From: Stenotrophomonas maltophilia
GTDB lineage: Bacteria > Pseudomonadota > Gammaproteobacteria > Xanthomonadales > Xanthomonadaceae
Direction: 5' to 3'
NCBI RefSeq assembly: GCF_006970445.1
Contig: NZ_CP033877.1
Location: 124,001-188,000 of the forward strand
DNA length: 64,000 bases
Of the stretch, positions 1 to 13,900 are shown piece after piece. A model generated the notes under the pieces. It was given only the letters and a program-made list of their open reading frames with translations. It did no database searches and was not told the origin of the DNA. Position numbers and translations under genes: made by a program. Within the stretch, counting starts at the first letter, position 1, and each line of letters opens with the position of its first letter.

Positions 1-158
1 CCGCGGAAGGTGCTCCGTCGGACATCACACTTTGCCGGGAAAGCCCCGCTCCGCTTGGCTCGCCGGCCCTGTTGCCTGCGATGCGATTCCCCTAAAGTGC
101 TGCCTCTTCCAGCCGGCTATTCGTCGGACTGGCAGCTATCCGCAGGGAACAGAGCATC

Positions 159-1883
159 GTGAAACAGGGACGTAGTGTGCGCAGCCGCGCGTTGCAGTGG
201 CGGTTGTCCGTGGGCGTGGCACTGGCCATCGTTGGCATCCCGGCACCTGTCCTGGCGCAGGCAGTGTCACCGGAGCAGGAGCTGCTCCGGCAGCAGGAGC
301 GCGAGCGCGCGCTGCGGGAACAACAGGAATCCGCGCCGGATGTCCGGCTGCAGCCGGCCACCGAAGACCTCGGCCATCTGCCGGCGGACGAGTCGCCCTG
401 CTTCACCATCAACCGCATCGCGCTGCAGGGTGATCTGGCCGAACGCTTCCGCTGGGCACTGGCGGCGGCCGATCCGCGCAGCGACCCTGCCACCGGGCGT
501 TGCCTGGGCACCGCCGGCGTGGACATCGTGATGAAGCGCGTGCAGAACGCAATCATCGAGCGTGGCTACGTCACTACCCGCATTCTCGCTGCGCCGCAGG
601 ACCTGAAGTCCGGCGTGCTGACGCTCACGGTCGTGCCAGGGCGCGTCAATGCCATCCGCTTCGCCGATGGCGAAGGCCGTACACCCGCGCTCTGGAACGC
701 GGTGCGGGTCGCGCGCGGCGAAGTACTGAACCTGCGTGACATCGAGCAGGCGCTGGAAAACCTGCAGCGTGTGCCGACCGCTTCGGTGGACATCCAGATC
801 GCCCCCCCGGCCGATGGCGCGGCGGCCAAGCCGGGCGAGAGCGACCTGGTGATCAGCTGGCAGCAGGCACATCTGGTACGGGTCAACCTGACCCTGGACG
901 ATGCCGGCAGCCAGTCCACCGGCAAGATGCAGGCCGGTACCACGGTGTCGGTGGACAACGCGGCCGGTCTCAGCGACCTGTTCTACATCAACGTGGGCAA
1001 ATCGGTGTTCAACGGCAGCGAGCGCGGCACCGACAGCTGGGCAGTGCATTACAGCGTGCCGCTGGGCGGATGGCTGCTGGGCGCCAACGCCAGCAACTTC
1101 GACTATGAGCAGACCGTTGCCGGCGCGTTCGAAAACTACGTCTACAGTGGCTCCAGCCGCAACGCCGAGCTGCGCCTGACACGCATGCTGTTCCGCAATG
1201 CGCATGCCAAGACCAGCATGTACGCGCGTGGCTGGTATCGCGAATCGGACAACTTCATCAACGATACCGAGATCGAAGTGCAGCGTCGCCGCATGGCCGG
1301 CTGGGAGCTGGGCCTGGGCCATCGTCACTTCATCGGCAAGGCGACGCTGGATGTGAACCTGGCATACCGCCAGGGTACCGGCGCCTTCAATGCGCTGCGT
1401 GCGCCGGAAGAGGCGTTTGGCGAAGGTACGGCGCATGGCCGCATCTACACCGCCGACGCGCAGCTGGTGCTGCCGATGCAATGGGGCCGCCAGAGCCTGC
1501 GCTACACCGGCAGCTGGCGAGCGCAGTGGAACCGCTCGCCGCTGGTGCCGCAGGATCGATTCTCGATTGGTGGCCGCTACACGGTGCGTGGCTTCGATGG
1601 CGAAATGTCGCTGACCGGCGAGCGCGGCTGGTTGCTGCGCAATGAACTCGGCGTGCCTCTGGGCGGCGGCGTGGAGGCCTATGTCGCCGTCGATCACGGG
1701 CGTGTCGGTGGACCTTCCACGGCGCGATTGGCGGGCGACCGGCTCACCGGCACGGCCCTCGGGCTTCGCGGCGGCACCCGCCACATCAACTGGGACGCGT
1801 TCGTCGGCAGCCCCCTGTCCAAGCCGCGCGGCTTCCAGACTGCCTACACCACGTTCGGAATGAACATGGGTGTCTCGTTCTGA
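159..1883 (+). CDS. cdiB: Two-partner secretion outer-membrane transporter (ShlB/FhaC/CdiB family)
   Basis: 574-residue outer-membrane pore that exports the giant exoprotein encoded just downstream. A GTG start gives a signal peptide (basic start, hydrophobic stretch, cleavage near VLAQA), then a Gln/Glu/Arg-rich stretch, a POTRA domain (about residues 75-170, containing RGYVTTR) and a C-terminal 16-strand beta-barrel. The barrel carries the conserved VRGF motif of the family at residues 476-479 and ends in Phe (GVSF), as outer-membrane proteins do. Length is normal for the family. The gap to the partner gene is about 105 bases, so the two are probably one transcript. The name CdiB rather than FhaC/ShlB rests on the partner having a VENN-type toxin end. 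Confidence 0.93.
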   Translation: MKQGRSVRSRALQWRLSVGVALAIVGIPAPVLAQAVSPEQELLRQQERERALREQQESAPDVRLQPATEDLGHLPADESPCFTINRIALQGDLAERFRWALAAADPRSDPATGRCLGTAGVDIVMKRVQNAIIERGYVTTRILAAPQDLKSGVLTLTVVPGRVNAIRFADGEGRTPALWNAVRVARGEVLNLRDIEQALENLQRVPTASVDIQIAPPADGAAAKPGESDLVISWQQAHLVRVNLTLDDAGSQSTGKMQAGTTVSVDNAAGLSDLFYINVGKSVFNGSERGTDSWAVHYSVPLGGWLLGANASNFDYEQTVAGAFENYVYSGSSRNAELRLTRMLFRNAHAKTSMYARGWYRESDNFINDTEIEVQRRRMAGWELGLGHRHFIGKATLDVNLAYRQGTGAFNALRAPEEAFGEGTAHGRIYTADAQLVLPMQWGRQSLRYTGSWRAQWNRSPLVPQDRFSIGGRYTVRGFDGEMSLTGERGWLLRNELGVPLGGGVEAYVAVDHGRVGGPSTARLAGDRLTGTALGLRGGTRHINWDAFVGSPLSKPRGFQTAYTTFGMNMGVSF

Positions 1884-1989
1884 CGCCTGCACATGACCGG
1901 CCTGCGCTGCCTGCCGCGCGGCCAACACGATGCGGTACCGCGCAGCCTGCTGCGCATACAACCCAACAGCACCGAAAGGAATCAGCGCC

Positions 1990-4900
1990 GTGAACAAAAT
2001 CTACCGTCTGGTCTTCAACCGTACGCTCGGGGTCATGCAGGTTGTGTCCGAGCTGGTCAACGCCGCGCACGGCGGCGCCGACAATCGCGAAGGCCGTTCG
2101 GTCAGCACGCTACGTCCGATCAGTTTCGCGCTGTGGCTGATGCTGGGGTGGGTGGGTCTGGTGCAGCCGTTGTCCGCGCAGCAGGCGCCGGCCGACCCGG
2201 GCCGAATTGCCGCAGACCCCGGCGCGCCGGCGAACCAGCGCCCGACGGTGATCACCTCGGCCAACGGCACGCCCCAGGTGAACATCACCACGCCCAGCGC
2301 TGGTGGGGTGTCGCGCAATACCTACCAGCAGTTCGACGTCGGCCAGCAGGGCGTCATCCTCAACAACTCGCGCGGTGAGGTGCAGACCCAGCTGGGCGGC
2401 TGGGTACAGGGCAATCCGTGGCTGGCTACAGGTACCGCGCGCGTCATCCTCAACGAGGTCAACAGCAGCAATCCGAGCCACCTCAATGGCTATGTGGAAG
2501 TGGCGGGTGCGCGGGCGCAGGTGGTCATCGCCAACCCGGCCGGCATCCAGGTCAATGGCGCGGGCTTCCTCAATGCCAGCCGGGTGACCCTCACCACCGG
2601 TACGCCGATCGTGAACAATGGCGTGCTGGAGGGCTATCGCGTGCAGGGCGGCAGCATCGGTGTCGGTGGCGCAGGCCTGGATACCAGTCGCGCCGACTAC
2701 ACCGACATCATCACCCGTTCGCTGCAGGTCAACGCCGGCATCTGGGCCAACCAGCTGCAGGCCAGCCTGGGCAGCAACGTGGTCAGCGCTGACCACAGCA
2801 GCGTGCAGCTGCAGAAGCCTGCATCTGCGGCGCCCACCTTTGCCCTGGATGTGGGCGCGCTGGGTGGCATGTATGCCAACCGCATCTGGCTGGTCGGCAA
2901 CGAACACGGCGTGGGTGTGAGCAATGCCGGCAAGATCGGCGCACAGGCCGGCGAGCTGGTGGTCACCGCCGACGGCCGGCTGCAGAACACCGGCGCGATG
3001 CATGCGCAGCAGGACCTGCGCATCGACGCCAGCGCGGGTATCGCCAATGCAGGCACGCTCAGTGCCGAGCGCGAGCTGCGCCTGCAGACCCCGGCAGACG
3101 TCGATAACAGCGGCGGCACGCTCAACGCACGGCGCATCGAAGTGAATGCCGATGCGCTGCGCAACCGCGGTGGCAGCATCGAACAGCTTGGAGCGCAGGC
3201 GCTGCAGCTGCAGGCGGCCGACGTCAGCAATCTGCAGGGCCGTATCGGCAACGTGGCCAGTGCGTCGCCGGGTACCGGCACCCCTCCGGGCACGGGTACG
3301 CCGGGAACCGGAACACCGGGCACCGGCAACCCGGGCACCGGCACGCCAGGCACGGGTACTCCGGGCACCGGCTCCCCTGGCACCGGCACCCCGCCGGTCA
3401 CGCCGCTCCCGTCTCTGGCAACCGGCCTGCTCAACATCGCCGGAACCCTGAGCAACGATGGCGGCCGCATTGAAGCCAGTGGTGACCTGCAGCTCAGCGC
3501 CCGCAACAGCCTGGACAACAGCGACGGCATGCTGGGCGCAAGCACCCTGCAGGTGCAGGGAGAAGCGCTGCGCAACATGCGTGGCACCCTGCAGGTCCAG
3601 GGCGCGGCCAGCGCGCAGGTGCAACAGCTGGACAACAGCGGCGGCCGCATGACCTTCGCCCGTGGTTTCGAGTTGAAGGCGCAGTCGGCGATCAATCGCG
3701 GCGGCAGCCTTGCCCACGGTGGCAGCGCCGAGACGACCTGGACGATTGGCCAGCTCGACAACAGCGAGGGCAACATCTCCAGCAATGCCGCGCACCTGGG
3801 TCTGGACATCGGCACCCTGGTCAACACGCGAGGCAGCATCAACCACGCTGGCAGCGAGGGCTTGCTGCTGCGTGCGGGGGTGCTGGATGGCGTGCAGGGC
3901 AGCATCGCCACTGCTGGCGTGGCAGGCCTGCAGCTGGGCCGTGCCGACCACCGCGGTGCGCAGCTGGTCGCCCGCCAGCTCGAGCTGACCGCACAGGACT
4001 TCGACAACCGTGGCGGCCGCGTGCTGTCCACCGGGCAGCAGGCCAGTACGCTCAACGTCCGCAATCACCTGGACAACAGCGACGGTGGCCTGCTGGCCAG
4101 CAATGCCGACCTGCAGATCGATGCAGCGTCCTTCGGCAATGCTGCCGGCACCGTGCAGCAGGCGGGCGCTGGCAACCTGCGCATTGCCACCGCCAACCTG
4201 CAGGGCCAGGGCGGCACTGTTCTCAGCAACGGCACCCTGCAGCTGCACGGCGATACCCTGAACCTGCGCAACGGCACCACCGCCGCGCAGCGCATCGATG
4301 TGCGCGCCGGCGACCTGACCACCGCCGGTGGCATGCTGACCTCGACGGGCGGCGACGCGCTGCAGCTGCAGGTATCGCGCACCCTGGACAACAGCGGCGG
4401 CACCGTCGGCGCCAATGGTGCGCTGGACATCAACGGCGGCATCCTCATCAACGATGGCGGCAAACTGATCGCCGCAGGCACCGGCACCAGCCACATCCAT
4501 GCCAGCCAGCGGCTGCAGAACCAGCGCGGCCTGCTGTCCGGCAATGGCGATCTGGACATCAAGGCCGATGGCCTGCTGAACGAGGGCGGCAGCATCGATC
4601 ATGCCGGCACCGGCACGCTGCAGATCGAGGTGACCACCATGCAGGGCGCTGGCGGCAGCATCGCCAGCAACGGCCATCTGCAGTTGAGCGGGCAGCAGCT
4701 GGACCTGCAGAAGGGCAACACCCGCGCCCGTGACGTCAAGATCACTGCCACGGGCCTGGACACCAGCGGCGGCAGCCTGTTGTCACTGGGCAACAACGCG
4801 ATGCAGCTGCAGGTGCAGGGCCTGCTGCGCAACGACGGCGGCAGCATCAGCGCCAATGGCGCGCAGCAGGTCCAGGCGGGCGCGCTGTCCAACCGCGGCG

Positions 4901-7900
4901 GTGCGCTCAATTCGGCGGGCACTGCAGCGTCGCAGATCCGGGTCGACGGCACGCTCGACAACAGCGGCGGCAGCATCGCCAGCAATGCGGCCAATCTGCA
5001 GCTGAAGAGCGGCACGCTGGTCAATGCCAACGGAACCCTTAGCCATGCGGGCAGCGCCGGCCTGGTGATCGACACGGGACGTCTGGACGGGGCGAAGGGA
5101 CAGATCGCCACCGCCGGTGCCCTGCAACTCACTGCGGCCGAGGTCGATCACCAGGGCGCGTCGCTGGCTGCCGCGCAGCTGGATATCACGGCGACCGGGT
5201 TGGACAACCGCGGCGGGCGCATCATCGCCACCGGCACCAGTGGCAATACACTGCGCGTGCAGGGCGCGCTGGACAACGGTAATGGCGGCACCCTCGCCAG
5301 CAATGGCGATCTCGATATCCACGCGCGTACCTTCGGCAATGCCGGCGGAACCGTGCAGCAGGCCGGTTCCGGCAGCCTGGCCATCACCACGCAGGAACTG
5401 ACCGGCGCCGGTGGCACCCTGCTCAGCAACGGTTCGCTGGACCTGCAGGGCGACACGCTCGATCTGCGCGATGGCACCACGACCGCGCAACGCATCAGCA
5501 TCGACGGTGACAGCGTGATCACCGCGGGCGGCAAACTGAGTGCGCTTGGCACCCAGGCACTGCAACTGCAGGCCCGCAGCCTGCTCGACAATACCGGCGG
5601 AACGCTGGGCAGCAATGGCGCCGTCGATGTACGCGCAGGCCGCTTCGTCAACGACCATGGCAAGCTGATTGCAGCGGGTGAAGCGGCCTCTGCGATCCGG
5701 GCCGCACAGCTGGAGAACCGCAGCGGCGCGATCTCTGCAAACGGCAACCTGCACATCGAGGCGGAAACACTGTCGGGCCAGGGCGGCAGCATCGGTGCTG
5801 CCAGCGCGCTGTCTCTGCAGGGCGGGTCGCTGGACCTCCGCGGCGGCAGCGTGGCGGCCGAGCAGCTCGACATCGTGGCCGACAGCCTGGACAACAGTGC
5901 AGGCGCGCTGCGCGCGACCGGTAGCGGGACGCTGGTGCTGCAGGTCAGCGGTCGGTTGGCCAATGACGCGGGCACCATTGCCAGCAACGGTGCCCAGCAC
6001 ATCGAAGCCGGCGAGCTCTCCAACCGTGGCGGCACACTCAGTTCGGCAGGCAGCGCCACTACCGAGCTTCAGGTAGCGGGTCTGTTCGACAACAGCAACG
6101 GCGTGCTGGCCAGCAATGGTGCGGCGCTGAAGATCGACGCTGGCAGCATGGCCAACGTCAAGGGCACGCTCAGCCACGCTGGCGCCCAGGGCCTGCTGCT
6201 GCGCACCGGGCAACTGGATGGCCAGGGCGGCACTATCGCCACCGCAGGCGGCATCACCCTGCAGGCGGGCAGCGTGGACCATCGCGGCGCCACCCTGCAG
6301 GCCGAGCGCATCGAACTGGACGCACAGTCGTTCGACAACCGGGCCGGCAAGGTCATCGCGACCGGTGCAGAGGGTAGCCGGATCGACGTGGTCGGCAACC
6401 TGGACAACGGTGAGGGCGGTCTGCTGGCCAGCAACGGCGACCTGGATGTCCAGGCGGCGGTGTTCGGCAATGCCGGCGGTACCGTGCAGCACGCCGGCGA
6501 AGGGGTGCTGTCGATCAACGCCGGAACGCTCGACGGTACTGGCGGCACGCTGGTCAGCAATGGCAGCCTGCTGCTCAAGGGCACCACCACCAACCTGCGG
6601 GCGGGTGTCACCTCGGCCAAGCGGATCGAGGTGGATACCGGCACCCTGATCACCGCCGGCGGTACGCTCACTGCGACCGGCAGCGACATGCTGAGGCTGA
6701 GCGCGCGCGAGCGCATCGACAACAGCGGCGGCACCGTATCCAGCAACGGTGGGCTGGATCTGCGCAGCGCCGTGCTGGTCAACGCTGGCGGTACGCTGCA
6801 GTCCGCTGGCACGGCGGCCAGCCAGCTGATCATCGGCCAGGACCTCAACAACCGCGGCGGCCGCATCGTGGCCAACGGCGGGCTCGGCATCACCTCCGGC
6901 AGCATCGACAACCAGGGCGGCACGCTGCACAGCGCAGCACGGCTGGTGGTCAAGGCCGATGGCCTGCTCGACAACAGCAACAAGGGCACCATCGCCAGCG
7001 GCGCGGGCATGCAGGTGGCGGCGGCTTCGCTGGACAACCGCAGCGGCAGCATCGAGCAGGCGGGCGACGGCCTGCTGCAGATCGATGCCACCACACTGCA
7101 GGGCCACGCCGGCCGCATCGTCAGCAACGGCGAGCTGCAGCTGAAGGGTGAGACGCTGGATCTCAGCGCAGGCACCACTGCCGCGCAGCAGGTCAGCATC
7201 GAGGCCGGGCAGCTGGACAACACGGGCGGCAAGCTGAACGCCACCGGCAACCAGGCGATGTCGCTGCAGGTGCGCGGCGCGCTGGGCAATGACGGCGGCA
7301 CCATTGCCGCCAACGGCGCGCAGCAGATCAGTGCCGATTCGCTGTCGAATGCAGGCGGCACGTTGAGCTCGGCAGGTACGTCCGACAGCCGGATCTCCGT
7401 CACCGGCCGATTCAACAACGGTGGCGGCACCATCGCCAGCAATGCCGCCAACCTGCGTATCGATGCTGGGCAGCTGGTCAACGCCGCAGGCAGCATCGTC
7501 CATGCAGGCAAGGGCGTGTTGAACGTGCATGCCGACCAGCTGGATGGAGCCGCCGGAAGCATCGCCACGGCAGGCGCATTGCAGCTGGATGCGATGGCTG
7601 TGGACCATCGCGGCGCCACGCTCAGTGCCGATCACTTCAACATCAATGCCGACCGCTTCGACAACCAGAACGGCAAGCTGCTGGCGACGGGCACGCAGGC
7701 CAGCAGCGTGCAGGCCGCCACCTCACTGGACAATGGCGGCAACGGTCTGATCGCCAGCAATGGCGACCTGACCCTGACCAGCGCACGGTTCGGCAATGCC
7801 GGCGGCACCGTGCAGCAGGCCGGTACCGGCACGCTGGCCATCAACGCGCACACCTTGAATGGCCAGGGCGGCAAGCTGCTCAGCAATGGCGCCCTGCAGT

Positions 7901-10900
7901 TGACCGGCGAGACCACCGACCTGCGTGATGGCACGCTGTCCGCGGCCCGCATCGCCGTGGATACGGGCACGCTGCTCAACGCGGGCGGTTCGATCATCGC
8001 CTCCGGCACCGATGCGTTGAAGGTGTCCGCCCGCGATCGGCTGGACAACAGCGGAGGCACCCTTGCCGGCAACGGCGCGCTGGATCTGCGCAGCGCGCAA
8101 CTGCTCAACAACCGGGGAACGATCCAGGCCGCCGGCAGCGGCAGCAGTACCTTGGCGATCACCCACGCGCTGGACAATCGCGGCGGCCGCATCCTGACCA
8201 CAGGCAACGCAGGCATCAGCGCGGGCACGCTCGACAATCGTGGCGGCACCGTGCACAGCGATGGCAACAGCGCATTGACCGTGCGCGTGGACGGACTGCT
8301 CGACAACAGTGACAAGGGCACGCTGTCCGCGGGAGGCACGCTGCTGGCCGAGGCACAGGCCATCAACAACAGCGGCGGTACCGTGGCCGCGGGGCAGGAT
8401 CTGCAGCTGACCAGTGCCGATCTGCTGCGCAACGACGGCGGCCTGGTCCAGGCCGGCAAACACCTGCAGGTCTCGGCCGGTGGCCTGAACAACAACAGTG
8501 GCCGGATCATTGCCAACGACCTGCAGCTGGATAGCCGCGGCCAGGCGCTGGACAACCGCAGCGGGATCATTGCCAGTCTTTCCGGAAATGCGGAGCTGCG
8601 CAGTGGTGCGCTGGACAATACCGGCGGCTTGTTGCAGTCGGCGGGGGCGCTCAGCATCAACACCGCGGGACAGCGGCTGACCAATGCAAGTTCCAATGGC
8701 AACGGCATCGTCAGCAGCGGCACGCTGCAGATCCGCAGCGGCGATCTCGACAATCGTGGCGGCGCCGTGTTCGCCAAGGCCGGCGCCGACGTGCAGGCCA
8801 TCAACATCGACAACAGTGGCGGTGGCTCGCTGGTGAGTGCTGCTGACCTGCTGCTGCGCGCGCAGCAGCTGGCCAACAGCGGTGGCAATGTGACCGCCGG
8901 CGGCAATGCCGATATCGGCTTGCAGGGCGCGCTGCTCAACAGTGGCGGCCTCGTGGCCGCGACCGGCCGCCTCGACCTGCAGGCCAGCCATGTCGACAAC
9001 CGCAATACGCTCAGCCCGGGCAATGGTCCTGTGCTGGGGTTGCAGGGCAAGACCCTGCAGGTAATCACCAGCAACCTGGACAACCAGAACGGCCAGGTGA
9101 TTGCCGACAACCTGCTGCTGCAGGTGAACCAGCGCCTGGACAACAGCGGTGGCCAGGTGTCGGCGGCGCTGACCTCCGATGTCCGCGCCGATACTCTGGT
9201 CAACAGCGGTGGCACCCTGGCGGCCGGCAGGCAGCAGACCCTCCGCACCCGCGAGATCATCGGCGACGGCCGGCTGATGTCGCAGGGTGACATGACCCTG
9301 GAGCTGGGCCAGAGCCACACCAACCGCGGCGAGATGGTGGCCAACGGCACGCTGAGCCTGTCCATCCAGGGCAACCTGGACAACAGCGGCAAGCTGGCGG
9401 GCGCCAACGTCAACATCAACGCCGGCAACATCACCAACGCCGCCACCGGCGAGATCAGCAGCATCGGCCTGACCCGCCTTGCAGCGGGGGGCGCACTGGT
9501 CAACTACGGCCTGCTGGATGGCAACGTCACCCATATCACCGCCGCGTCGGTCGACAACATCGGCAGCGGCCGCATCTACGGTGACCGCGTCGCCATCCAG
9601 GCGGGATCGCTCAACAACCTCGCCGCCAACATCGGTGGCGCGGACCGTGCGGGCACCATCGCCGCGCGCCAGCGCCTGGACCTCGGCGTCGGCACGCTGA
9701 CCAACAGCGGCAAGAGCCTGATCTTCAGTGATGGCGACGCCGCGATCGGCGGCGCCCTGAACGGCCTGGGCGCGGTAGGCAGTGCCCAGAAGGTGGACAA
9801 CATCGGTTCCACCATCGAGGTCAGCGGCAATCTGGACCTGTCCGCACTGGCAGTGAACAACATCCGCGAGAACGTAGTCGTGGAGAAGGTCACCACCGTG
9901 CACGCGCCGGTCCGGCTGGAGCAGCCCGGCTGGTTCAAGAACGCCACCAACAACAACCGGGATTTCCGCGCGACTTCGAACTACCAGCCGTACGAGATCT
10001 ACTACCTTGATCCGTCGGACATCCTCGAGGACACCCCGTATGTCACGCCGGATGGCCAGCAGATCCGCAAGGCGGTCATCCGGCTGACCAGCAACACCAG
10101 CGCCTATGCCTTTGCCCGCGGCGGCGCGTATGGTGCGCGCGCTTCACGCGAACGCCTCAACGTGCAGGACGGTACCGTCACGGTCTACTACATCGGCCGA
10201 GCCGACAACCGCAACAACCCCGATCAGCTCGGTGCGGGCGCAGAAGATCCGTTCCGCGACCTGTCCACCCGCGGTCCCGGTTCGCCGCCGGTCGAGTACG
10301 TGACCGACACCCTCAGGTACAACAACGCCTACGGCACCTGCACCACCACCTGCGTGCAGATCATCACCTATCCGGACTATGACAATCCGGACGCGACGCT
10401 GATCAACATGCAGCGCCACCCGCAGGAGACCAGCGGCAACGAGAAGACCCGCGTCGCCACCCGCACCACCGTGGAAGATGTGGTGGTCTCGGCAGGCAAC
10501 AACGCCGTGATCAATGCGGGTGGCAACATGCGGATCAGCACCGATCGGCTGGAGAACCGTTTCGCCAACATCGCCGCGGGTCGCGACCTGGCCATTGTCG
10601 GCCTGAACCGTGACCAGTCCGAGGTGATCAATGCCGCCGAGCAGCTGACCCGCACCAGTACCTTCGACAACGTGTCCATCACCTACGGTGGCTCCTCCAG
10701 CCGCTGGAAGGCGGCCCCCATCACCGAAAAGACCGGCGCGTTGGGTTCGTCGATAACGGCCGGTGGCAAGCTCACCATCGATGTCGGCAACCTGCGCAAC
10801 GACAACACCGGTGGCAGCAACCCCAACGCCGGTGGTGGCAAGGGAACCGCGCAGCTGGATACTGGCGGCCGCGGTGCGGGTGCGGTCGGTCCAGGCGCGG

Positions 10901-13900
10901 GCAGCGTGCAGGGGCCTGGCCAGAGCACCGGCCAGGGGGCAGGCAGCGTGGACGCGCAGGGGCCGGGCACGGCCGGCGCGGCGCAGGGCGCCAATGGCGG
11001 CCACCAGCAGGCGGTAGCCCAGGCCGACGGTGTGCGCGCGGATGCAGCCAGTGCACAAGGACCGGGCCAGGCCGGTAATGCCGGCACCGGTGCCGGCACG
11101 GCGCAGGACATCAGTGCGGCACAGGCCGGGCAGGCCAATGCCAACGGCCCGGGCACGGTCCGCGCTGGGGAGCACACGGGAAGTGGTGGCAACACCGCCG
11201 TGGAGGGCAAGCAGGCCACCACGACGACCGGTTCTGACCCGCGCGTGGTGGTGACCACCCGCCCGAATGCCAGTGCGCCCACGGCCAGCCTGTTCAACGT
11301 GGACGCCAACCGTGGCAGCCACATCGTGGAAACCGATCCGCGCTTTACCAGCTACCGTGACTGGCTCAGCTCGGATTACCTTCTGCAGCGCGCCGGCTTC
11401 GATCCCGCGCAGATGCAGAAGCGCCTGGGTGATGGCTTCTACGAGCAGAAGCTGGTGCGCGAACAGATCGGCGAACTCACCGGCCGCCGCTTCCTTACCG
11501 GCCACGCCAGCGACGAGGAGCAGTACCGCGCGCTGCTGGAGGCCGGTGCCACGGTGGCGAGCGAATGGGGCCTGCGCCCTGGCGTAGCGCTTACGGCCGA
11601 GCAGATGGCACGCCTGACCAGCGACATCGTCTGGCTGGTGGAAAAGGACGTCACCCTCGCCGATGGCTCGGTGGTTCGCGCGTTGGTCCCGCAGGTCTAC
11701 CTGCGGGTGCTGCCGGGCGACCTTGGCAACGATGGCGCATTGCTGGCCGGCGCAGAGGTGGACGTCAAGCTGCGCGGTGACCTGGTCAACAGCGGCACGA
11801 TTGCCGGCCGGCAGCTGGTCAGCATCGATGCCGGCAACATCCGCAACCTGTCCGGTGGCCAGATCAGCGGTGCCCAGGTGGGCCTGTCGGCACGGCAGGA
11901 CATCGACATCATCGGCAGCACCGTCAAGGCTACCGACGCGCTGGCGTTGAAGGCCGGCGGCAACATCACCGTGGCCTCGACCACCACGGAATGGAAGGAC
12001 CAGGGCGATCGCCTGTCGCAGCAGAAGACCACGCTCGACCGCGTGGCAGGCCTGTATGTCACCCATCCCAGCGGCGACGGTGTGCTGTCGGTGGTGGCTG
12101 GCGGTGACATCGGCCTCAAGGCGGCGGAGATCCGCAATGCCGGCAAGGATGGCATCACCCAGCTGGTTGCCGGCGGCAACCTGGACCTCGGCGCACAGAC
12201 GCTGGGCCAGAGCAGCGCGCTGAACCACGACAGCCGCAACCACACCAGCAACAGCCAGACCACGCACGCGGTGACTTCGATTGAGGGCGCCGGCGATGTG
12301 GTGCTGGCAGCGGGCAAGGACATCAACCTGGCTGCGACCCGCATCACGGCCGATGGCGGCATGGCCCTGCAGGCCGGCGGCGATATCAACAGCCAGGTGC
12401 TGGTGGACAGCCGCAGCAGCGACTTCAATGCAGGCGGCAAGCGCAGTTCGCTGCAGATCAGCCAGAGTGATGAGACCGTGCGCGGCAGCCAGTTGCTGGC
12501 TGGCGACAACATGGTGCTGAGGGCAAACCGCGATATCAATCTGACCGCTACCCAGGCCACCAGCTCGGATGGCACGTTGAGTGTCACCGCCGGTCGCGAC
12601 GTCAACCTGCTCTCGGCCAGCGAGACGCATGACTTCAGCCTGGACAGTTACGATAAGAAAAAGAAGACACTTTCGAGCACCACCACCACCCGCCATGCCG
12701 AGAGCAGCGACAGCTACGCGATCGGCACCGGTCTGATGGGCGAGAGCGTGAGCGTCACCGCCGGCCGTGACCTGACCGCGGTGGGTGCGGTAGTCGATGC
12801 CACCGGTACGGTCGTTCTCGGCGCCGGCAACAATGTGCTGATCACCTCCGCTGAAGACCATCACAGCAGCGAGTCCAGTGAGAGCAGGAAGAAGTCCGGC
12901 TTCACCGGTGGCTTCTCCAATGGCACCGCCTCGATCGGTTACGGCAGCTCGAAGAACAGCAGCAGCACTTCCGAGCAGTCGACCACCCAGGTCGGCTCGG
13001 CGATTGCCTCACGCGAAGGCAGCGTGCTGATCAACGCGGGCAACCAGTTGACCCTCTCAGCGTCGGACGTGGCGGCGGGCAAGGATCTGACCCTGGTAGG
13101 CAAGGACATCAACTTGCTTGCCCGCCAGGATACGGCGGACACCCAGTCCAGCCAGTCGAGCAAGTCCAGCGGGTTCTCGGTGGGCGTCACCTACGATCCC
13201 GCCAAGGCCTACCGCACCGCACGCGACAAGGCCACCGAAGGCATGGCCGACAGCGGCACGATGATGGGCCGGATCACGCGCACCGCCGAAGGCGTGGCGG
13301 CCGGTGTGGCCGCCGTGCTGCCGGCGATCACGGCCGGCAGCCAGCGCTCGAACAGCAACCAGAGCCACTCCAGCAGTGATGCCCGGGTCAGCAACCTCAA
13401 TGCAGGCGGCAATCTCTCGCTGATCGCCAACGGCGGCTCCATCACCAGCCAGGGCGCGCAGATGTCGGCCGAGGGCGATGCTGTCCTGCTGGCCACCAAG
13501 GACATCGTCTTCGACGTCGCGCACAACACCGAGCGTAGTGGCAGCGACAGCCGTGGCAAGGGTTGGGGTATCGCCACCAACTCCGCAGGCCTGCCGTTCG
13601 GCACCAACAACTCACGCAGCGATGGCGCCGGACAGAGCGACACCATCACCGGCACGCAGCTGTCGGTCGGTGGTGGCGTGCGCATGGCCACCACCGAGGG
13701 TGATATCAGCCTGACCGCCGCCAACATCGCGGCTGAGAATGATGTCAACATCCGCGCCGCGGGCGACCTGACGATCCGTAGCGGGCAGGATACGGTCAGC
13801 AATGCCAACCGCTCGGACAGCAAGGCGATCGGCACTGTGCAGATCTCCGACACCGAGAAGTTCTCCGGCTGGCATCGCGAACAGCATCGCGATGACAGCG

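Noticed and set aside
1..158. Looked for a promoter or gene end before cdiB
   Set aside because: No convincing -35/-10 pair or coding tail could be made out in these 158 bases.
3271..3405. Tandem repeats in cdiA considered as a CRISPR array
   Set aside because: Units are contiguous, in frame and without unique spacers.
2110..7635. Very long open frames on the minus strand through cdiA (855 and 950 codons)
   Set aside because: They are antisense to the FHA repeats, have low-complexity Ala/Gly/Gln composition and no start signals; they arise from the biased third positions of GC-rich repeats.
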